From positions 84,137 through 148,136 of the forward strand of contig CAIPVV010000053.1 in NCBI GenBank assembly GCA_903868595.1: a DNA stretch of 64,000 bases, in the 5' to 3' direction. Below, one piece after another: positions 58,843-64,000 of the stretch (the first letter of the stretch is position 1; each line of letters opens with the position of its first letter). The position numbers were made by a program, and so were the translations under genes. This DNA is from an uncultured Pseudomonadota bacterium (GTDB taxonomy: Bacteria; Pseudomonadota; Gammaproteobacteria; Steroidobacterales; Steroidobacteraceae). Below the pieces are notes generated by a model. It was not told the DNA's origin. It did not search any database and was given only the letters and a program-made list of their open reading frames with translations.

Positions 58843-61221
58843 TTACTCTCGTATCTTCGCGTCCAGGTTCGCAAGGAGATCGGCGGCAATTCCGGCCATC
58901 AGCCGGTCCGCCTCATCGTCCTTCAGGGTGCGGTGATTATCCTGAAAAATCAAGCCGAAAGCGATGCTTTTTTGACCAGATTCGATTCCCGGGCCCTGAT
59001 AGACGTCGAAGACGCGAAACTCGCGCAGCAGACTCCCTGCCGCAACAGTAGCACGATCTTTCAGGGCTCTTAAAGGCGTGCTTTCCGGCAACGTCACCGA
59101 CAGATCGCGCCGGACCTGCGGAAATCGAGAGATCGGAGCGGCCTTTACCACGTCGCGACGCGTCGCCTCCTCCCGGTCCAGCTCGAACAGCAGCGGTGCG
59201 CTGGGCAGGTCCCACTCGCGCACCCGTGCGGGATGCAGCTCGCCAACCCAGCCCACGCCACGCCCGTCGCGCAGGATCCGCGCCGAGCGGCCGGGGTGCA
59301 GGCAGGAGAGAGCTTTTGCTTCAAATTCAAATGCTTCAGGTGCATTGCTAAGGTCGAGTAACGCCAAAACATCGGACTTTATGTCAAAGAAGTCCGCGCC
59401 CTCGCGGCCCAAGCCCCACTGCTCCGGCGCACGGGGTCCGAGCGCAATGCCGGCGATTCGCTTGGGCTCGGCCACCACGCCGTCGCGGCGGCGGAACACC
59501 GAGCCCAGTTCAAAGATCCGCACGCGGCCCTGCTGGCGGCGCTGGTTTTCCAGCGCGCACTTGATGAGTCCCGGCCACAGCGAGACGCGCATGACCGCAA
59601 GGTCCGCCGCGATCGGGTTCGCGAGCTTCACCGGATCACTGTCCGGGAAGAGCTGCTGCTGCAGCACCGGATCCACGAAGGCGTAGTTGAGTGCCTCCTG
59701 GTAGCCCCGCGCAACCAGCACGTCCAGGACCGCACGCTCCTCGATCTGCGCCTCGGGCCGTGGCCGGAAGCGCTGCGGGAATTTCGCCGGCGTCTCCGGG
59801 ACGCGGTCATAGCCAATGACCCGCACCGCCTCCTCGATGAGGTCCTGCTCAATCGAGACGTCGAAGCGCCACGACGGCGGCGTGACCTGCCAGCCCTCGG
59901 CGGTCACCTCGACCTGCATCTGCAGCGAACGCAGCGCCTGCTCGACCTCCGCATCCGGCAGTGCCGTGCCCACGAGGCGCGCCAGGCGCGTACGCCGCAG
60001 GGCAAGGGCCGGGCGTGCCGGCACACCGGCCGGATCCCCGCTCAGCGTCACGGGACCGGCCTCGCCACCGCAGATCTGCAGGATCAGCTGCGAGGCGCGC
60101 TCGAGTGCCCGCTCCTGTCCGGCCGGATCCACGCCGCGCTCAAAGCGCTGGCTGGCGTCGGTCTGCAGGCCATAGCGGCGGCCGCGCCCGAGGATCGCAT
60201 CCGGTGTGAAGTACGCCACCTCCAGCAGCACCTGGCTTGCCTCGGCTGCGATCGAGGTCCCGTTGCCGCCCATGACACCGGCCAGGCCGATCGCCTGCTC
60301 GCTATCGGCGATCACCAGGACATCGTCCTGCATTTCAATCGTGCGGCCATCCAGGAGCTCCAGGCGCTCGCCGCTGCGGGCCATCCGCACGCGCATCTCG
60401 CCGGTGAGGCGGGCGCGATCGTAGGCATGCATCGGCTGGCCGAGCTCCAGCATCACGTAGTTGGTCACGTCCACCACGGCGCTGATCGGACGCAGTCCGC
60501 TGCGACGCAGGCGCTCCTGCATCCACTCCGGCGTCGGACGGGTGTTGTCGATGCCGCTCAGCACGCGGCTCGCAAAGCGCGGCGCGGCCTGGATAGCCTC
60601 CACCTTCACGGGATGGGTCGCCGCGCTGGTCACCGCAACCGGTGCCTGCGGCGCCAAGGTCAGCGGCTGGTGCAGCAGCGCGCTCACCTCCCGCGCCAGG
60701 CCCAGCACCGACATCGCATCGCCCCGGTTCGGGTAGACGCTGACCTCCAGCACCACGTCGTCCAGCGCCAGCGCCTCGCGCAGCGAGGCGCCCAGCGTGG
60801 CGGACGCCGGCAGTTCGAGGATCCCCTCGGCGGCCACCGAGAGACCCAGCTCCCGTGCGGAGCACAGCATGCCGAAGGACTCGATGCCGCGAAGCTTCGC
60901 GGCCTTGATGTTCAGCTCCCCCGGGAGCTTGGCGCCCACCTGGGCCAGCGCGACCTTGATGCCGGCGCGCGCATTGGGCGCGCCGCAAACGATCTGCAGG
61001 GGGGCTCCCGAGCCGATGCCGACCTGGCAGACCCGCAGCTTGTCGGCCTGCGGGTGCTGCACGGCCTCCAGGATTTCGGCGACCACGACGCCACTGAACG
61101 GCGGGGCTGCGGGCAGGCAGCTCTCCACCTCGAAGCCGGCAAGCGTAAGGCGGCTGGAGAGTTCCTCAGCCGGCAGGCTGATGGCAACCCAATCCTTGAG
61201 CCAGGAGAGAGGCAGTTTCAC
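58843..61221 (-). CDS. pheT: Phenylalanyl-tRNA synthetase beta subunit
   Basis: The 792-residue protein has the standard order. It starts [14 protein letters not shown]; the OB-fold tRNA-binding domain is [21 protein letters not shown]3/B4 editing follows with [19 protein letters not shown], then B5 ([20 protein letters not shown]) and the catalytic-like core [20 protein letters not shown]. The C-terminal FDX-ACB domain is [20 protein letters not shown]. It pairs with PheS as an alpha2-beta2 enzyme. It starts 18 bases after pheS. Nothing is missing. Confidence 0.97.
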   Translation of the reverse strand: MKLPLSWLKDWVAISLPAEELSSRLTLAGFEVESCLPAAPPFSGVVVAEILEAVQHPQADKLRVCQVGIGSGAPLQIVCGAPNARAGIKVALAQVGAKLPGELNIKAAKLRGIESFGMLCSARELGLSVAAEGILELPASATLGASLREALALDDVVLEVSVYPNRGDAMSVLGLAREVSALLHQPLTLAPQAPVAVTSAATHPVKVEAIQAAPRFASRVLSGIDNTRPTPEWMQERLRRSGLRPISAVVDVTNYVMLELGQPMHAYDRARLTGEMRVRMARSGERLELLDGRTIEMQDDVLVIADSEQAIGLAGVMGGNGTSIAAEASQVLLEVAYFTPDAILGRGRRYGLQTDASQRFERGVDPAGQERALERASQLILQICGGEAGPVTLSGDPAGVPARPALALRRTRLARLVGTALPDAEVEQALRSLQMQVEVTAEGWQVTPPSWRFDVSIEQDLIEEAVRVIGYDRVPETPAKFPQRFRPRPEAQIEERAVLDVLVARGYQEALNYAFVDPVLQQQLFPDSDPVKLANPIAADLAVMRVSLWPGLIKCALENQRRQQGRVRIFELGSVFRRRDGVVAEPKRIAGIALGPRAPEQWGLGREGADFFDIKSDVLALLDLSNAPEAFEFEAKALSCLHPGRSARILRDGRGVGWVGELHPARVREWDLPSAPLLFELDREEATRRDVVKAAPISRFPQVRRDLSVTLPESTPLRALKDRATVAAGSLLREFRVFDVYQGPGIESGQKSIAFGLIFQDNHRTLKDDEADRLMAGIAADLLANLDAKIRE

Positions 61222-61239
61222 GTGTGAGACCTTGGGGTT

Positions 61240-62674
<1,435 letters not shown>

Positions 62675-62705
62675 GTTCTATATCCTCGTGAAAAGTGGTG
62701 TCAGG

Positions 62706-62906
62706 TCAGGCGTTCGGCAGCAGTGCCGTTACGCGACCCACATCGCTCTTGTCCACGAGGCTGGAGCCGCCCGAGCGCAGGTGGCGCTTGGTCTTGCGGG
62801 CCTTGTGGCCGAGGTTGTGCCGGCGGCCGGCGGAATACGCCTTGAAGCCATTCGCAGTCTTGCGAAAACGCTTAGCCGCGGCCCGGCTGGTTTTCAGTTT
62901 GGGCAT
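62706..62906 (-). CDS. rpmI: Ribosomal protein L35
   Basis: The 66-residue protein begins [20 protein letters not shown] and continues [40 protein letters not shown], the normal L35 pattern. The ATG at 62906 follows a strong AGGAAGGAG site; a TTG two codons earlier is not the start. It is followed 31 bases later by rplT. Confidence 0.96.
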   Translation of the reverse strand: MPKLKTSRAAAKRFRKTANGFKAYSAGRRHNLGHKARKTKRHLRSGGSSLVDKSDVGRVTALLPNA

Positions 62907-63021
62907 GTCCAACTCCTTCCTTCGTTTATGTAGCCCCGTTCGCAGGCGCGTCCCTTTACTTGCAGGACGCCATCCGCTTGCGGGCGGATCCGCTCATCCC
63001 CTTGGGTGGGGTAGATACGGA

Positions 63022-63426
63022 TCACTTTTTCTTTGGCGAAAACACCATGACCATCTGCCGACCTTCCATCAGCGGGTTCTGCTCGACGACGGCGTGAGCC
63101 GCCAAGTCGCCAGAGACCCGCGCCAGGAGCTTGCGGCCGATATCCTGATGCGCCATCTCACGACCACGGAACCGCAAGGTCACCTTGGCCTTATCACCTT
63201 CGGTCAGGAAGCGGATCAGATTACGCAGCTTGACCTGGTAATCGCCCTCTTCCGTACCGGGACGAAACTTCACTTCCTTGACCTGGATCTGCTTCTGCTT
63301 GCGCTTGGCAGAGTGGGCTTTCTTGTTCTGTTCGAACAGGTACTTGCCGAAGTCCATCACCCGCACTACGGGCGGCTCTGCGGTCGGAGATACCTCCACG
63401 AGGTCCAGTGCCGCCTCGGTTGCCAT
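63022..63426 (-). CDS. infC: Translation initiation factor IF-3, N-terminally truncated
   Basis: The 134 residues present cover the end of the N domain ([40 protein letters not shown]), the linker helix and the whole C domain ([60 protein letters not shown]). Full IF-3 is about 175-180 residues; about 40 N-terminal residues, including the conserved RVIDxxGxxxG part, are missing. An in-frame TAA stands two codons before the ATG at 63426, and the DNA beyond is of another composition. The C domain alone can carry the anti-association function, so a short active product is possible, but a broken gene or misassembly is as likely. Confidence 0.8.
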   Translation of the reverse strand: MATEAALDLVEVSPTAEPPVVRVMDFGKYLFEQNKKAHSAKRKQKQIQVKEVKFRPGTEEGDYQVKLRNLIRFLTEGDKAKVTLRFRGREMAHQDIGRKLLARVSGDLAAHAVVEQNPLMEGRQMVMVFSPKKK

Positions 63427-63437
63427 TGCTTAAAACA

Positions 63438-63465
63438 ATCCATCTATCTGCAAAGAAAGATGGAT
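63438..63465. repeat. 8-bp inverted repeat at the infC junction
   Basis: ATCCATCT (63438-63445) and AGATGGAT (63458-63465) form a perfect inverted repeat with a 12-base loop, beginning 12 bases from the last infC-like base. It could be a terminator-like hairpin or the end of an inserted element. Confidence 0.5.
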
Positions 63466-63479
63466 TTCAGGAGGCGCGT

Positions 63480-63941
63480 ATGTCCGCTATGTGCTGTACG
63501 ACCGGTGTTACTAGCTCATCATCGTCCGATATTCGCCGTGAGAGCGAATTGTTCCGCGCCGCTCAATTGGAACTCGACCGCCACAAGTGGTTCCTGTCCG
63601 AAAAGGCCGGCTGCGACATGGGGCACACCGCTATTGTTAATTGGAAATGCAAGCATTGGTGGTCATGGTGCCGCGCTCGTCTTATTGAACATCTGTCCGG
63701 AACAAAATATTGGAGTGAGTTGGATCAACAAGATTTTGACCTCATCAACCGCGAATTTCATCCCAACCGCAAGCTCGTCGAAGCCATCTTCGATCGCGTC
63801 AAAATGGGCGGACATCAGGGCGAAAACTTGGGCATCATTCTCTGGTCGCAAAAAGAAGGCCATAATATGAAAGAACTCGATGAAATTTTAAAACTCATTG
63901 ATATCAATTCAAAACGCTTGGAATTCTTCTTGGATCTGTAG
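63480..63941 (+). CDS. Uncharacterised protein on AT-richer DNA
   Basis: The 153-residue protein starts MSAMCCTTGVTSSSSSDI after an excellent CAGGAGG ribosome site. It contains AAQLELDRHKWFLSEKAGCD, MGHTAIVNWKCKHWWSWCRA, RLIEHLSGTKYWSELDQQDF and FHPNRKLVEAIFDRVKMGGH, then a polar helix ending LIDINSKRLEFFLDL. The motif RHKWFLSEKAG-x-D-x-G occurs in uncharacterised proteins of several phyla, but I know no function. Codon use (many A/T third positions) differs sharply from the rest of the window, which marks transfer or a different genome. Confidence 0.65.
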   Translation: MSAMCCTTGVTSSSSSDIRRESELFRAAQLELDRHKWFLSEKAGCDMGHTAIVNWKCKHWWSWCRARLIEHLSGTKYWSELDQQDFDLINREFHPNRKLVEAIFDRVKMGGHQGENLGIILWSQKEGHNMKELDEILKLIDINSKRLEFFLDL

Positions 63942-64000
63942 TCTATATCAGTATTTAAAGTATCTATTAATACACTTCGCTGGTTATCAACATCACGGCA

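Overview
The window is high-GC DNA from a gram-negative bacterium, most likely a gammaproteobacterium. The right end carries the order infC-rpmI-rplT-pheS-pheT-ihfA-merR-like-tRNA-Pro, which is standard for that class, and rdgC and hslR agree with it. A large TonB-dependent receptor, a secreted haem/PQQ-type dehydrogenase and DUF4136 and DUF4382 lipoproteins point to a soil or water heterotroph of the Xanthomonadales/Nevskiales/Steroidobacterales type. This placement is inferred from gene content; I could not run a search.

Layout. 1-9 kb: housekeeping and envelope genes (pirin, an FAD reductase, rdgC, lipoproteins, MgtC, a large DUF4382 lipoprotein) and a decayed LysR gene. 9.3-15.6 kb: a two-component system followed directly by a complete tripartite ABC efflux operon (outer-membrane factor, FtsX-type permease, ATPase, lipoprotein adaptor). 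15.6-22.1 kb: two convergent gene blocks, an esterase-like hydrolase with a pair of small DMT/EamA membrane proteins on one strand, and on the other a HAD phosphatase, class III aminotransferase, acyl carrier protein, ketosynthase and GNAT-fold acyltransferase. I do not recognise this combination as a characterised pathway, and it is my best candidate for an undescribed system, probably making and exporting an amino-modified acyl product. 22.4-29.1 kb: an orphan type IV coupling-protein ATPase, a SnoaL-like protein, and a second two-component system flanked by 11-bp-spaced GTCAG direct repeats and small secreted proteins.

29.1-39.7 kb mixes intact enzymes (dienelactone hydrolase, SagB-like nitroreductase, phosphoribosyltransferase, Hsp15, TonB receptor, YchJ) with gene relics (CocE hydrolase, HigBA-like toxin-antitoxin, CBS protein, MFS transporter). 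40.2-55.7 kb is an accessory region of secreted catabolic proteins: SnoaL-like proteins, a type-B carboxylesterase, a protein joining an M14-like domain to a GH88/GH105-like barrel, a nitrilase, a cytochrome c/PQQ-propeller dehydrogenase and a 489-residue exported protein I cannot name. It also holds a VapBC-like pair, an IS630 remnant and relics of an alpha/beta hydrolase and a PQQ propeller.

56.2-58.1 kb is a small island remnant at the 3' end of tRNA-Pro, bounded by an imperfect ~75-bp repeat. It contains a small basic partner gene and a frameshifted AbiEii/DUF6036-like nucleotidyltransferase, with an AlpA-type regulator just outside. 58.2-63.4 kb is the conserved translation block. It ends abruptly: infC lacks its N-terminal coding part, and from 63,427 on the DNA is clearly AT-richer and carries an unrelated gene. 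That is either an insertion into an essential gene or an assembly misjoin.
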